Assembly: GCA_023701435.1 (NCBI GenBank)
Contig: JAMPXB010000010.1
Span: forward strand, 1 to 64,000
Reading direction: 5' to 3'
Origin: Bacteriovoracaceae bacterium
GTDB lineage: Bacteria > Bdellovibrionota > Bacteriovoracia > Bacteriovoracales > Bacteriovoracaceae
Length of the DNA: 64,000 nucleotides
Shown here piece after piece: positions 23,321 through 32,275 of this stretch (within the stretch, counting starts at the first letter, position 1; each line of letters begins with the position of its first letter). A program made the translations under genes and the position numbers. Under the pieces are notes generated by a model. The model worked only from the letters and a program-made list of their open reading frames with translations. It did no database searches and was not told where the DNA came from.

Positions 23321-23911
23321 TTACTTCTTAAGAACAGTTACTTCTTTTACAGTTGTTTGAGCTGGCTTGTAGACCAGGCGCTCAACACATCCAGCTTCAA
23401 TTTCACCGTTTTCCATCGTTCTACAAATTTTAGAATTACGAACATCTACGATCTGAATTGTTCTAGGTGCTTTTACTACCTGAAGCTCAAGGTTCTTTCT
23501 AACAAAGCGAGAACCAGCGCGAGAGAAAGGGTGTCTCCATGTTGGGTAAGCAGCTTTAAGCTCAGCGACGTCTTCAGCATCGAAATCTTCCAGTTTAAAG
23601 TTAAGAGTTAACCATTCTTTCTGATTTCCTTCCTGACGGTTGTAGTGATCAACATAAGAGATGTTAACAGCGACTACCGGCTGAGATTCAAGAACGATTG
23701 TTTCCTGACACTCAACTGGGTGTCTGTCGCCAGTAGCTACGCAACCAGGGATTTGGCGGATTTCAGTTTTAGTCGGGACCAGCTTGTATTCAGCATCTAC
23801 CAATTTGTGCTCAATTGTAGATGAAGAAAGATCAGCGGTGTTTGAGTAGATAACTCCTGCGAAAGAGTTAACAGAGGCGATTAGAGCGAAAGCGATTGCG
23901 AGCGTTTTCAT
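23321..23911 (-). CDS. Secreted protein, tandem-duplicate family, copy A
   Basis: A 196-residue exported protein of unknown family with signal peptide MKTLAIAFALIASVNSFAG. It has four Cys in the mature part (CVATGDRHPVEC and the KIC ... GC pair), which could form disulfides, and many beta-type segments. It is the same length as its upstream neighbour at 23971-24561 and differs by about 30 residues by eye, mostly after residue 110. Strong CAGGAGA precedes the ATG and a terminator follows. Codon use is that of well-expressed genes. Compared with copy B it is more basic at the C-terminal half (RHPFSRAGSRFVRKN). Confidence 0.85.
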   Translation of the reverse strand: MKTLAIAFALIASVNSFAGVIYSNTADLSSSTIEHKLVDAEYKLVPTKTEIRQIPGCVATGDRHPVECQETIVLESQPVVAVNISYVDHYNRQEGNQKEWLTLNFKLEDFDAEDVAELKAAYPTWRHPFSRAGSRFVRKNLELQVVKAPRTIQIVDVRNSKICRTMENGEIEAGCVERLVYKPAQTTVKEVTVLKK

Positions 23912-23936
23912 GGGAATCTCCTGATGGTTACTGGTT

Positions 23937-23964
23937 AAAAAAAAGGCCGGTCATTTGACCGGCC
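23937..23964 (-). terminator. Rho-independent terminator
   Basis: An 8-bp stem (23945-23952 with 23957-23964, loop ATTT) followed on the minus strand by eight U. It ends copy B and separates the two duplicate genes, which are thus probably transcribed independently. Confidence 0.88.
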
Positions 23965-23970
23965 CGTGGA

Positions 23971-24561
23971 TTATTTTGTAAGTACTGTCAGTTCTTTAAC
24001 TGTTGTTTGAGCCGGCTTGTACACGATGTCTTCCACACATCCTGGCATCGTTTCACCGTTTTCCATGATCATACAGATCTTAGAGTTACGAACATCTACC
24101 ACCTGGATAGTTCTCTCAGCATCGACAACCTGAAGATCAAGGTTGCGAGCAGCGAAGGCCTTGCCTACTGAAGAGAAAGGGTGCGCCCAAGTCGGGTAAC
24201 CAGCTTTAAGAGCAGCTACGTCCTCAGCCGCGAAGTCTTCCAGTTTGAAGTTAAGAGTTAACCATTCTTTCTGATTTCCTTCCTGACGGTTGTAGTGATC
24301 AACATAAGAGATGTTAACAGCGACTACCGGGTGAGATTCAAGAACGATTGTTTCCTGACACTCAACTGGGTGTCTGTCACCAGTAGCAACACAACCAGGG
24401 ATTTGGCGGATTTCAGTTTTAGTCGGGATCAGCTTGTACTCAGCATCTACCAACTTGTGGCCAATTGTAGATGAAGAAAGATCAGCGGTGTTTGAATAGA
24501 TAATTCCTGCGAAAGAGTTAACAGATGCGATTAGACCGAAAGCGATTGCGAGCGTTTTCAT
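23971..24561 (-). CDS. Secreted protein, tandem-duplicate family, copy B
   Basis: A 196-residue protein with signal peptide MKTLAIAFGLIASVNSFAG, near-identical to copy A over the first 110 residues and divergent later: at the variable patch it reads AHPFSSVGKAFAARN, and IMENGETMPGCVEDIVY near the end. The four mature Cys are conserved. The family is not recognised. Both copies have their own ribosome site and terminator, so a dosage role or split specificity are both possible. The nucleotide sequence of the first half is almost unchanged, which points to recent duplication or gene conversion. Confidence 0.85.
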   Translation of the reverse strand: MKTLAIAFGLIASVNSFAGIIYSNTADLSSSTIGHKLVDAEYKLIPTKTEIRQIPGCVATGDRHPVECQETIVLESHPVVAVNISYVDHYNRQEGNQKEWLTLNFKLEDFAAEDVAALKAGYPTWAHPFSSVGKAFAARNLDLQVVDAERTIQVVDVRNSKICMIMENGETMPGCVEDIVYKPAQTTVKELTVLTK

Positions 24562-24723
24562 AAAATCTCCTGATGAGGGGTTAAGGTTACTTCGTTTTGA
24601 AGTTGCGCTTTTATAGCCCGATCAGGAAAAAAATCACGTTAAGAAGTGTGTGAATTATGTCAGGTTTTTGTTAAGTAAGTACTTGAAATTATTGGGTTTT
24701 TTAGAGTAGAAAGGAAAATTAGC

Positions 24724-24840
24724 ATGCATTCGGATCAGTCGTCAATCAAACAAACACTTGTAACAAGGCTTGCATACACTGCTTTCTCAAAGACTTTGAA
24801 AGATATCAATCAATTGGGACTATCTAAATTTATCATGTAG
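24724..24840 (+). CDS. Possible small protein, 38 residues
   Basis: An ATG at 24724, 8-9 nt after AAAGGA, opens a frame of 38 codons ending in TAG at 24838-24840. The peptide starts MHSDQSSIKQTLVTRL and has a basic, possibly amphipathic helical character. It lies in the 293-bp gap between copy B and the next minus-strand gene, on the opposite strand. The ribosome site is good but no clear promoter or homologue can be shown, so it may be a chance frame. Nothing else is evident in the gap apart from the upstream region of copy B. Confidence 0.3.
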   Translation: MHSDQSSIKQTLVTRLAYTAFSKTLKDINQLGLSKFIM

Positions 24841-24854
24841 CCACAACGCAATAA

Positions 24855-25619
24855 TTAAATGCTTTGAGTTAAGTTAAAACTCTGGGCCTCTACCGCTATT
24901 TTTTGCATTTGCTGATCATCTTCAACCATCATGTCTTCATGTAGAGCGTCCCCAAAATTTCCAACATTCACCTGATTGTATTCAGCAAGTCTCGCTTGTG
25001 TTTCATTTTGTTCAAGCTCTGGGGATAGACCTGAAAAGCGCAAACGTGTTCCCTCTAATGGACCATTGGTTAAAGTCACCATGAAAGAGTTTTGATCAAC
25101 CTGATACATCATTCCTGAATAGAGTTCACCTTCCAGAGTATATTCGAATACATTGCCAGTCATTTCCGAGAAGTAAACAGTCACACCTTCACCATCAGGC
25201 AAAGAAACCGAAAGATCTTCGATGACACCATTATTCGTTGAAAGAGATCCACTGAAGTGAGTATTGGAAAGTCCTTGCTGCCATTTTTTCGGGTTAATAA
25301 CTTCAACCAACGAAAGCGTCAGTTCTTGTTGAACGGCTGGAGCAGGTTCAATGACTGGAGCTGAAGAAGGAGTTGCAGTAACTGCAACCGCTGGTGCTAT
25401 TTGTGTGACCGGAGCTAATTTTTGCCACTTCGTAACAGTTGCCACTTTTCGGCCTTCAATCACCACGCCATTCATTTCATCTAAGCGTTTCACAAATTTA
25501 ATCTGAGAGTCAGCAAGATAGGATTCAGAATTGATCACCAGGGCATTATAGCTACCAAGAGCTACAAAGAGTCCCAAGACCGTAAAAGCGAAAGATTTTG
25601 TTTTTTTGTCCCAATTCAT
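24855..25619 (-). CDS. Membrane-anchored periplasmic protein of unknown function
   Basis: The 254-residue protein has one N-terminal membrane anchor (FAFTVLGLFVALGSYNALVI) and an otherwise periplasmic part: a Pro/Ala/Val-rich linker (about 75-95) and a C-terminal beta-type domain (about 100-215) with repeated short strands (GSLSTNNGVIEDLSVSLPDG, LTNGPLEGTRLRFSGL). I do not recognise the family. AGGGGAA precedes the ATG. It is encoded alone, with about 14 nt between its stop and the small plus-strand frame. Confidence 0.75.
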   Translation of the reverse strand: MNWDKKTKSFAFTVLGLFVALGSYNALVINSESYLADSQIKFVKRLDEMNGVVIEGRKVATVTKWQKLAPVTQIAPAVAVTATPSSAPVIEPAPAVQQELTLSLVEVINPKKWQQGLSNTHFSGSLSTNNGVIEDLSVSLPDGEGVTVYFSEMTGNVFEYTLEGELYSGMMYQVDQNSFMVTLTNGPLEGTRLRFSGLSPELEQNETQARLAEYNQVNVGNFGDALHEDMMVEDDQQMQKIAVEAQSFNLTQSI

Positions 25620-25732
25620 TGAATTCCCCTGTGCTTTTATTTAAGCAAAGGGAATGCCAGTTCAGGTCTCGGAAGATCAGTTAGTTAGAAGCTCTTTTAG
25701 AGGAGAGAATAGCTAGATTTCAGTCAGTGTCT

Positions 25733-25759
25733 AAAAAAAAGGCTCCTTTCGGAGCCTTT
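25733..25759 (-). terminator. Rho-independent terminator
   Basis: Stem GGCTCC (25741-25746) with GGAGCC (25751-25756), extended by A-T pairs and followed by eight U on the minus strand. It directly follows the RHH gene. Confidence 0.87.
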
Positions 25760-25761
25760 CA

Positions 25762-25953
25762 TTATTCTACTGCTGGTGTCTGTTTTAAATAATCAGAGTG
25801 AGAAGAGCGGAAGCGCTTAAGAGCAATCGTCACAATATCATCAACAGGCATGCCTGTGTTCTTTGACATAAGCTCTAGATCTTGAGCGACCTTCACTTCG
25901 ATATTAACTGTAACTTTCTTCAATTCACCTTCATTGTGCTTTTGCGATTTCAT
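25762..25953 (-). CDS. Small ribbon-helix-helix-like protein
   Basis: A 63-residue protein whose core reads KKVTVNIEVKVAQDLELMSK followed by GMPVDDIVTIALKRFRSSH: a short basic strand then two helices, as in Arc/MetJ-type ribbon-helix-helix DNA-binding proteins. No toxin gene lies beside it, so an antitoxin role is not supported. GAGGG precedes the ATG. It is 81 bp downstream of the DUF4388 gene in the same direction and has its own terminator. Confidence 0.65.
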   Translation of the reverse strand: MKSQKHNEGELKKVTVNIEVKVAQDLELMSKNTGMPVDDIVTIALKRFRSSHSDYLKQTPAVE

Positions 25954-26034
25954 GAAAACCCTCTTTGAAATTTGAAAGAATCTTATCCGTTTTTTTATTT
26001 TAGGTCATCATCATCTTTTTTATTATCTGGTGCA

Positions 26035-26595
26035 TCAGCCATCCACCACGGAGCCCTTAGGAGCGATGATTTTCAGAGCGCCCTTTTTCCGCAAACTTAC
26101 CAAGGCCCAGGTAATTTCATGGTCCAACAGCTCACAGTGTTGATAAATCTCGTAAGGATTGTTCCATTCAGTTAAGGCCTTGAGGACGTCAAATTCTTCG
26201 GCCGTAACTGGTAAAGTATCCTCAAGAAATTCAGCGTCGATCAGAATTTTTACATTCTCCGGCGGTCGCATTTTTAGGGACTCTCGATACTGTTTTAAGA
26301 CGTCCCCTAATTTATTTTTAATGACTGAAAAGGGGTAATGAATCTGTCGTTGTTCCTCTTCGACTAGTTCTGGTTCCACAACATAATCAAAGGAATTTAA
26401 GGAATACTCCTGAATGAGCAGTTGGTAGAAAGCCTTCAGTCCCTTATAGGAATTGAAAGTCACCTGGATAATGTCTCCATCTTTAAAGAGAATATGTCCC
26501 AGGAACTGGCGGTTAAAGCTCGCTAACACATTTACCTTACCGGTGAAGCGCACGGCAACCTGCTCTTCAATCACACCCATCACTTTAGATTCCAT
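26035..26595 (-). CDS. DUF4388 (PATAN-like) domain protein
   Basis: The N-terminal 85 residues follow the DUF4388 pattern (RFTGKVNVLASFNRQFLGHIL, FKDGDIIQVTFNSYKGLKAFYQL), found in delta-proteobacterial and cyanobacterial signalling proteins. The C-terminal 70 residues look like a winged-helix fragment (AEEFDVLKALTEWNNPYEIY ... ITWALVSLRKKGALKII). It is cytoplasmic. It starts 9 bp after the mrp stop, so the two are co-transcribed. A role in gliding, pilus or second-messenger signalling is known for relatives but cannot be fixed here. Confidence 0.7.
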   Translation of the reverse strand: MESKVMGVIEEQVAVRFTGKVNVLASFNRQFLGHILFKDGDIIQVTFNSYKGLKAFYQLLIQEYSLNSFDYVVEPELVEEEQRQIHYPFSVIKNKLGDVLKQYRESLKMRPPENVKILIDAEFLEDTLPVTAEEFDVLKALTEWNNPYEIYQHCELLDHEITWALVSLRKKGALKIIAPKGSVVDG

Positions 26596-26604
26596 TCCCT
26601 CTTC

Positions 26605-27780
26605 CTATTTGTTAAGGCCAAGAACCCTTGAGAAGAAACCCGGCTTGGATTGGGTTGGTTCAGGACTAAAATAATTTTCTACTCTATGGGCCACTTCATA
26701 GAAAGCTTTCCAGACGGGACGATCGCTGAACTGCTCTTGAGTCATGTAAGGCACACCATTATCTGAACCGGTACGAAGTTCCATTTCCAGAGGAATTTGT
26801 CCGATCATTTCAACACCTAGCTGCTCAACTGCCTTGGCCACTCCACCTTCACCAAAAATATGGTGTTCGGTTCCACAATTGGTACAGATAAATGAGGTCA
26901 TGTTCTCAACCATTCCCAAAACCGGAAGGTTCAACTTCTTGAACATTTCCACACCTTTCTTGGCATCCAAGAGAGCAATGTCCTGAGGAGTTGAAACCAC
27001 AATCGCTGCATCAACATGAGCATTTTGAATCATGGATAATTGAATATCGCCAGTTCCTGGCGGAAGATCGATCAGCAAATAATCAAGGCCCGCCCAATCA
27101 ACATCGAAGAGGAATTGGTTGATAACTCCTCCAAGCATTGGTCCGCGCCAGATGACCGGATCATTTTCATTAATAAAAAAGCCAAAGCTCATAAATTTAA
27201 TGCCAAAAGATTCAACCGGAATGATTTTTTTCTCGGCACTTGAACGTGGCTTTTCATCACGCTTGCCGAAGATCATTGGAAGAGATGGGCCATAAACGTC
27301 GGCATCAATGATCCCTACCTTGTGTCCCATTTTTGAAAGAGTGATAGCAAGGTTAGAGGTAAAAGTAGACTTTCCGACCCCACCTTTTCCGGAACCAATA
27401 GCAATAATTTTGCCTACCCCTGGAACGGCTTTTTTATTTCCAACTGTGCCGTGACCAGCTTTCAATTGGGCCGGTTGAGTTTCAGCGGCAGGCGCCGGTT
27501 TATCTCCGGTGTTTTTATCCAGAGCCTTGAAGACGTCTTGAGAACGGGTAGAAGTTGTCTTAACTAGTATGTTGTTAACTTCCACGAGGTCACTTAAAGC
27601 CTTTTGAATATCAGTTTCAATTGTTCTCTTCTCTGCTGGAGAAATGCCGTCCCGGTTGTATTCGGCGATTAGTTTGCCGTCTTCCAGGGCAATATGCTGC
27701 CAGCGCTTTTCGACAGCAAAAGTCCCTCCAGTGGCGGGGTTTTTAATTTGATTCAAACGTTCTTTTATTTGTTCTAACAT
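26605..27780 (-). CDS. mrp: Mrp/NBP35-family Fe-S carrier ATPase
   Basis: A 391-residue P-loop ATPase with a deviant Walker A (IIAIGSGKGGVGKSTFTSNLA), GIIDADVYGPSLPMIFG, LLIDLPPGTGDIQLS (Walker B region) and CTNC near residue 320, the cluster-binding pair of Mrp/ApbC. It should ferry [4Fe-4S] clusters to apoproteins in the cytoplasm. The N-terminal 90 residues resemble the short MIP18-like domain. The ATG at 27780 is preferred over one 45 bp upstream because the upstream extension is not family-like. The DUF4388 gene follows. Confidence 0.92.
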   Translation of the reverse strand: MLEQIKERLNQIKNPATGGTFAVEKRWQHIALEDGKLIAEYNRDGISPAEKRTIETDIQKALSDLVEVNNILVKTTSTRSQDVFKALDKNTGDKPAPAAETQPAQLKAGHGTVGNKKAVPGVGKIIAIGSGKGGVGKSTFTSNLAITLSKMGHKVGIIDADVYGPSLPMIFGKRDEKPRSSAEKKIIPVESFGIKFMSFGFFINENDPVIWRGPMLGGVINQFLFDVDWAGLDYLLIDLPPGTGDIQLSMIQNAHVDAAIVVSTPQDIALLDAKKGVEMFKKLNLPVLGMVENMTSFICTNCGTEHHIFGEGGVAKAVEQLGVEMIGQIPLEMELRTGSDNGVPYMTQEQFSDRPVWKAFYEVAHRVENYFSPEPTQSKPGFFSRVLGLNK

Positions 27781-27886
27781 AATACCTACTTGAGTAATTT
27801 GATTGGTTAATACCCTTATTTCCATCTAGTAGAAATACCAAACTCATTTTATGATTCTATATAAACCTTGAATAGGATTTAAAGCA

Positions 27887-28444
27887 TTGGCATTTTATAA
27901 ACGTTCAGTTTTTTTAATCAATCCGTCGTTTCAGCTGAAATTTAGTCTGATTGTCTGCTCTATTATTCTGATTTCAACCCTGATCTATCCAGTTATCATT
28001 TACGACTTTTTCAAATTGATGGTTTCTACTATCCCCAATATTCCCCCGGGGCTTGTTGCTGCACGAAATGAACTGGTCACTTATTTAGTATTCATCCAGA
28101 TCATTATTACTTTGCTCACTTTTATAGTGTTTATTTTCATCACTCACAAAATTGCCGGCCCTCTTTATAAGCTAAAGAATCATCTGGCTGGAATTCGTGA
28201 AGGCCAGCCGCTTACCCCTCTTACTTTTAGAAATGGTGATCACTTTCATGATGTAGCCGAGGAAGTTACTTTGTTCCTCGAAACCGTTCAGGCCAATCAG
28301 GAAAATGACTTTGGATATTTGGATGAAGTGACTCTATATATTGAAAATCTCTCCACCGTTGTTCCCGACGATAAGAAACCAGTTTTAACGGAAATCTCCC
28401 GTCGCCTTTACAATATTAAAACCCGTTACAAAAATCCTCTATAA
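27887..28444 (+). CDS. Membrane protein with HAMP-like linker
   Basis: The 185-residue protein has two membrane segments (about 17-38 and 68-88) with a short loop between them, then IFITHKIAGPLYKLKNHLAGI, the entry of a HAMP linker, and a helical tail of about 75 residues. There is no kinase, cyclase or methyl-accepting domain, so it is a stand-alone sensor stub or scaffold. The start is TTG at 27887 with AGGA 9 nt upstream; no ATG occurs before the membrane segment. It is followed by slt after 74 bp. Confidence 0.7.
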   Translation: MAFYKRSVFLINPSFQLKFSLIVCSIILISTLIYPVIIYDFFKLMVSTIPNIPPGLVAARNELVTYLVFIQIIITLLTFIVFIFITHKIAGPLYKLKNHLAGIREGQPLTPLTFRNGDHFHDVAEEVTLFLETVQANQENDFGYLDEVTLYIENLSTVVPDDKKPVLTEISRRLYNIKTRYKNPL

Positions 28445-28518
28445 CGGATGAAAAATATTTTATAAATGTTATAATAAAACCCAATTCTGCCATAAGGGTC
28501 GAATAAGTATTTGGGTAC

Positions 28519-30603
28519 ATGAAACTATTCTTCATTTTGCTTTCTATTGTTCCTCTGCAACTTCTAGCCACTACTGAGTCGGCTTCGGGGATCAATGCTA
28601 TTCTTGCTTCTGATAAATTGAAACTTTCCAAGAGTGATCACATTATTGCTGAGCATATGGTCAACATGATGCGCTTCACGGAGAAGGGTTACATCAATAA
28701 AGAAGTGCTCGCTAAAGTGCTGAGAGAAACCAGCAACTCAAAGCACTTTTCTGTTTTTACTCCATGGTTAAAGACCATTGATGCCATTACAAAAATCACT
28801 CAGACCAGTGAGTTTATAGCTCATTGTGGCCAGTACTCGACTAAGAAAGAAACTCTTCCGCTCGAGAGAGTGCTGGAACGGGTGGTGGGAAATTATTGTC
28901 GTGAAAGAACCCTGGAGGCCATTGGTCGAGACATCGACAAGACGCAGGTGTTATCCGAAGAGGCAACGTTATTCATTCAACAAAACCTCAAATTTTTCCT
29001 GACTAAGAAAAATAAAAAGAACTTCGCTTATTTCGTTCAAACCCAATCTTCTCGTCCAGAGATCCTTAAAAAACTCTCACAAGAAGTGACCACTTACAGT
29101 GTGATGAATGAAATTGTTCCTTCGCAGGAGGTGCTGAAAGACATCGTTATTAATGAGCAGATTACCAAGCTTATTCAGGATAAGGGCTTTAATCCTCTCC
29201 AGCATCAAAATGTCTTTTATGTGGAATACGGAAAACTTATTTCCCTAGGATACAAGTCGCTGGAAGATAAGCCCAAGCTGGACAAGGTTAAAGACCACTA
29301 CCATTTTCTAAAAAATTATCTGGAACTTAACCAGGATCACCTTCCGGTTGGTCTGTGTCTGACTCGTTTGAATGATTTTGCCAAAGCGGTCTTTCGCGGC
29401 GGTTTTACCGATTTATCGCGCGACATTTTCAAGTACATTATTAAAAAGAACAATAAAGAGATTCATGAAGACGCATTGTTCTTCCACTTGTGGACTCATT
29501 TATCGTTCAATGAATTTAAAGAAGCCCAGAAGCTCGCCAATCATCATGGCCTGATTAAAAACAGTAAGAAAATCATAGATCCTCGTCTAAAATTCTGGAT
29601 TGCCTTCATCCATGAAAACCTTGATCAAAAAGATGAAGCCACACATATCTATGAAGATATCATTCTTAATCATCCATTAAGTTATTACAGCATCATGTCC
29701 ACTAAGAAGCTCCAGGCCCTAAAGCCTGAGTCCCCGGCGGTGACCTTTTATCATAATTCAGTGAAAACCACTGACTCCACTTCGCTGGAGATCAAGGACA
29801 TTGATGATGACTACATCTCTTCCCTGGTAAGACTTAAGGCCTGGTCAAAAATTGATTCCGCCCGAATGATCAACCTGGAATTAAAACGTCTTAAAAATCA
29901 CAGCATGCCGGCCTTCCTGGTGAAGCAGCCGCTTGAAAAACAGCTTTATTTAAAATCTGATCTCCATTTATTGAATGCTCACCTCATTCAAGATTCAGAT
30001 AATCACCTGGCCACCTTCCGTTATATCTACCAGGTGCTCGACAGCAAGGAAGTTATCTTTAACCGTCAGGTCCTGGAAATTCTTTATCCAAAGCCTTATC
30101 TGAACATCCTGACCAAGGCGCTTAAAAAAGAAAACCTTGATCCCATCGTCATCCTTTCACTTATCCGTCAGGAATCAGTCTTTAATCCTCTGGCCCGCTC
30201 TGCTGTCGGCGCCCGCGGACTGATGCAGCTGATGCCTACCACTGCCCGTCATATGAGACGATCAGTAAGAGATAAGCATTTGGTTAATCCACAGATCAAT
30301 ATCGAGTTGGGAACGAAGTATTTTAAAGGTCTCACTAAGCGCTATGATGGCAATCTGGTCTATGTGCTCTCGGCTTATAATGCCGGAGAATCCCGAGTGA
30401 GTCGTTGGCAGGGTCTTTATTTTGATTCGGATGAAACAATACTTAAAAACATTGAGGCGATTCCGTTTCTGGAAACCAGAAACTACGTAAAACTCATTTT
30501 CCGCAACATTTTCTTCTATAAATTATTGCTGGAAAATAAAGAGCTCGCTGATCCCAGCGAGCTCAATAAAATTTTCGATATAAATTTAGGTTTTAAACGT
30601 TAA
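28519..30603 (+). CDS. Soluble lytic transglycosylase (Slt-like)
   Basis: A 694-residue periplasmic enzyme with signal peptide (MKLFFILLSIVPLQLLA). Residues about 60-500 are helical repeats as in the Slt70 superhelical ring. The C-terminal lysozyme-like domain (about 535-690) has LIRQESVFNPLARSAVGARG with the catalytic Glu 552, LMQLMPTTARHM and YVLSAYNAGESRVSRW. It cleaves peptidoglycan between MurNAc and GlcNAc with anhydro-ring formation. It is longer than E. coli Slt70 (645). Its end overlaps ychF by 11 bp in convergent orientation. Products would feed the amgK-murU salvage route after further processing. Confidence 0.93.
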   Translation: MKLFFILLSIVPLQLLATTESASGINAILASDKLKLSKSDHIIAEHMVNMMRFTEKGYINKEVLAKVLRETSNSKHFSVFTPWLKTIDAITKITQTSEFIAHCGQYSTKKETLPLERVLERVVGNYCRERTLEAIGRDIDKTQVLSEEATLFIQQNLKFFLTKKNKKNFAYFVQTQSSRPEILKKLSQEVTTYSVMNEIVPSQEVLKDIVINEQITKLIQDKGFNPLQHQNVFYVEYGKLISLGYKSLEDKPKLDKVKDHYHFLKNYLELNQDHLPVGLCLTRLNDFAKAVFRGGFTDLSRDIFKYIIKKNNKEIHEDALFFHLWTHLSFNEFKEAQKLANHHGLIKNSKKIIDPRLKFWIAFIHENLDQKDEATHIYEDIILNHPLSYYSIMSTKKLQALKPESPAVTFYHNSVKTTDSTSLEIKDIDDDYISSLVRLKAWSKIDSARMINLELKRLKNHSMPAFLVKQPLEKQLYLKSDLHLLNAHLIQDSDNHLATFRYIYQVLDSKEVIFNRQVLEILYPKPYLNILTKALKKENLDPIVILSLIRQESVFNPLARSAVGARGLMQLMPTTARHMRRSVRDKHLVNPQINIELGTKYFKGLTKRYDGNLVYVLSAYNAGESRVSRWQGLYFDSDETILKNIEAIPFLETRNYVKLIFRNIFFYKLLLENKELADPSELNKIFDINLGFKR

Positions 30604-31702
30604 ATTTGAAGTGGATGACGTCACCGTCTTTCACTTCATATTCCTTACCTTCCATTCTGAACTTACCGGCTTCTTTAACTTTGGCTTCTGAGCCGAAAGT
30701 GAAAAGATCATTGCAGTGATAAACTTCTGCCTTAATGAAGCCACGCTCAAAGTCAGAGTGAATCACGCCGGCCGCCTGAGGAGCCTTGGCACCTTTCGGG
30801 AAAGTCCAGGCACGAACTTCTTTCACCCCAGCGGTGAAGTAAGTGCACATGTCCAGCATGTTATAACCAGCACGGATCATCTTCGATAAACCAGACTCTT
30901 CAATGCCGATATCTTTTAAGAAAGCTTCTTTTTCTTCCTGAGATTCCAAAGCAGCAATTTCTGATTCAATTTTTCCGCAGATGGTGATGACTTGAGAGCC
31001 TTCTTTGGCGGCAATTTCTTTAACTTGTTTTACGTATTGGTTTTCTTCCAAAAGATTGGCCTCATCAACGTTACAAACATAAAGAACTTTCTTCATGGTA
31101 ATAAGGTGAAGGTCAGAAATGGCTTCGATTTCATCAGCATCAAGGGGAAGTGAACGAGCAGGCAGACCTTCTTCCAAAGTCTTAACCAGTCTTTCCAGAA
31201 TTGGCTTAGAGATCTTTGCCTTCTCCTGGATTTTTTTATCCTGCGACTTTAAATATTTATCCAAAGTCTGGATTCTCTTAGTTACTGATTCAAGGTCGGC
31301 CAAGGCCAACTCGATATTAATAACTTCGATATCTGAAGCGGGATCAACTTTACCGGCAACGTGAACAATATCAGAGTCGTCAAAGCAACGAACTACGTGA
31401 CAGATTGCTCCAACCTGACGGATGTGACCTAGGAATTGGTTACCTAGACCTTCACCTTTAGAGGCGCCTTTCACTAGACCTGCAATATCTACGAATTCAG
31501 TTACGGCCGGAATTAGTTTTTCTGGGCCAACGATTTTGGCAATTTTCCCTAAACGCTCATCTGGTACATGCACGATCCCAACGTTGGGTTCGATAGTACA
31601 GAAAGGGTAATTGGCGGCTTCGGCCGGTGCCGATGTTAGTGCCGAGAAAATTGTCGACTTACCCACATTTGGTAAACCCACAATTCCACAATTCATACCC
31701 AT
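30593..31702 (-). CDS. ychF: Redox-regulated ATPase YchF (OLA1 family)
   Basis: YchF is a GTPase-fold protein that prefers ATP and interacts with ribosomes. Motifs: [12 protein letters not shown] (G1), [20 protein letters not shown] (G3), NVDE (the altered G4 that explains the ATP preference), a coiled-coil domain (about 125-200) and the C-terminal TGS domain ([23 protein letters not shown]). At 369 residues it has usual length. AGGAG sits 6 nt before the ATG at 31702. It follows pth by 8 bp in the order prs-pth-ychF, which is conserved widely. Confidence 0.96.
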   Translation of the reverse strand: MGMNCGIVGLPNVGKSTIFSALTSAPAEAANYPFCTIEPNVGIVHVPDERLGKIAKIVGPEKLIPAVTEFVDIAGLVKGASKGEGLGNQFLGHIRQVGAICHVVRCFDDSDIVHVAGKVDPASDIEVINIELALADLESVTKRIQTLDKYLKSQDKKIQEKAKISKPILERLVKTLEEGLPARSLPLDADEIEAISDLHLITMKKVLYVCNVDEANLLEENQYVKQVKEIAAKEGSQVITICGKIESEIAALESQEEKEAFLKDIGIEESGLSKMIRAGYNMLDMCTYFTAGVKEVRAWTFPKGAKAPQAAGVIHSDFERGFIKAEVYHCNDLFTFGSEAKVKEAGKFRMEGKEYEVKDGDVIHFKFNV

Positions 31703-31710
31703 AAATACTC

Positions 31711-32274
31711 CTAAGCTAAAAGATTCTTCTTATTATAAATTCCGACTTTGTTTAATCCATCTACCATAGCGCTTAGCATGGGGTCATGCAATTTCTGGAG
31801 CAAGAGGGGCAATTGAATTTGCTCATCTTTGCCAAACTGACTTAAAACCCAATTGGAAACGTCCCCATGAGGCGGGCGCCCTATTCCAATCCGCATGCGA
31901 CCAAACTCAGTGGTGCCTAATTGAGCAGCAATGGATTTCAGTCCGTTATGTCCTGCTAGTCCCCCACCCATTTTGAAATGAACCTGGCCAAAAGGTATGT
32001 CCAATTCATCGTGAATGACCAAAATCTCTGCCGGGGGAATCTTAAAAAAGGCGGCCATGGGCTGCACCGATTCTCCCGAAAGATTCATAAAGGTCTGGGG
32101 TTTTAAGGCATAGAGCTTGTGATTTTGGTAAGAGCCTTCAGCGTAAAGGCCTTTAAACTTGGCCTTCCAGTTGCTGAATAAAGGTGAACTATCCAGCAGC
32201 ATCCAAGCAATATTATGCTTCGTCTCTGCGTACTGAGATCCAGGATTTCCAACACCTACTACTAATTGAAACAT
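31711..32274 (-). CDS. pth: Peptidyl-tRNA hydrolase
   Basis: Pth releases tRNA from stalled or dropped peptidyl-tRNA. Signature blocks: VVGVGNPGSQYAETKHNIAW with catalytic H20 and N10, MNLSGESVQPM, VIHDELDIPFG and GGLAGHNGLKSI, GIGRPP. At 187 residues it has normal length. The gene starts one nt after the prs stop and precedes ychF. No strong ribosome site is visible, so translation is likely coupled to prs. Confidence 0.96.
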   Translation of the reverse strand: MFQLVVGVGNPGSQYAETKHNIAWMLLDSSPLFSNWKAKFKGLYAEGSYQNHKLYALKPQTFMNLSGESVQPMAAFFKIPPAEILVIHDELDIPFGQVHFKMGGGLAGHNGLKSIAAQLGTTEFGRMRIGIGRPPHGDVSNWVLSQFGKDEQIQLPLLLQKLHDPMLSAMVDGLNKVGIYNKKNLLA

Positions 32275-32275
32275 A

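Larger units (their letters stand above)
23321..24561 (-). repeat. Tandem gene duplication
   Basis: Two direct copies of a 591-bp gene (23321-23911 and 23971-24561) with 59 bp between them. The 5' halves, upstream CAGGAGAT sites and signal-peptide regions are nearly identical, while the 3' thirds differ. Confidence 0.9.

Noticed and set aside
25762-25953. RHH protein as antitoxin
   Set aside because: No small toxin-like gene is adjacent; the neighbours are a DUF4388 protein and an unrelated membrane protein.
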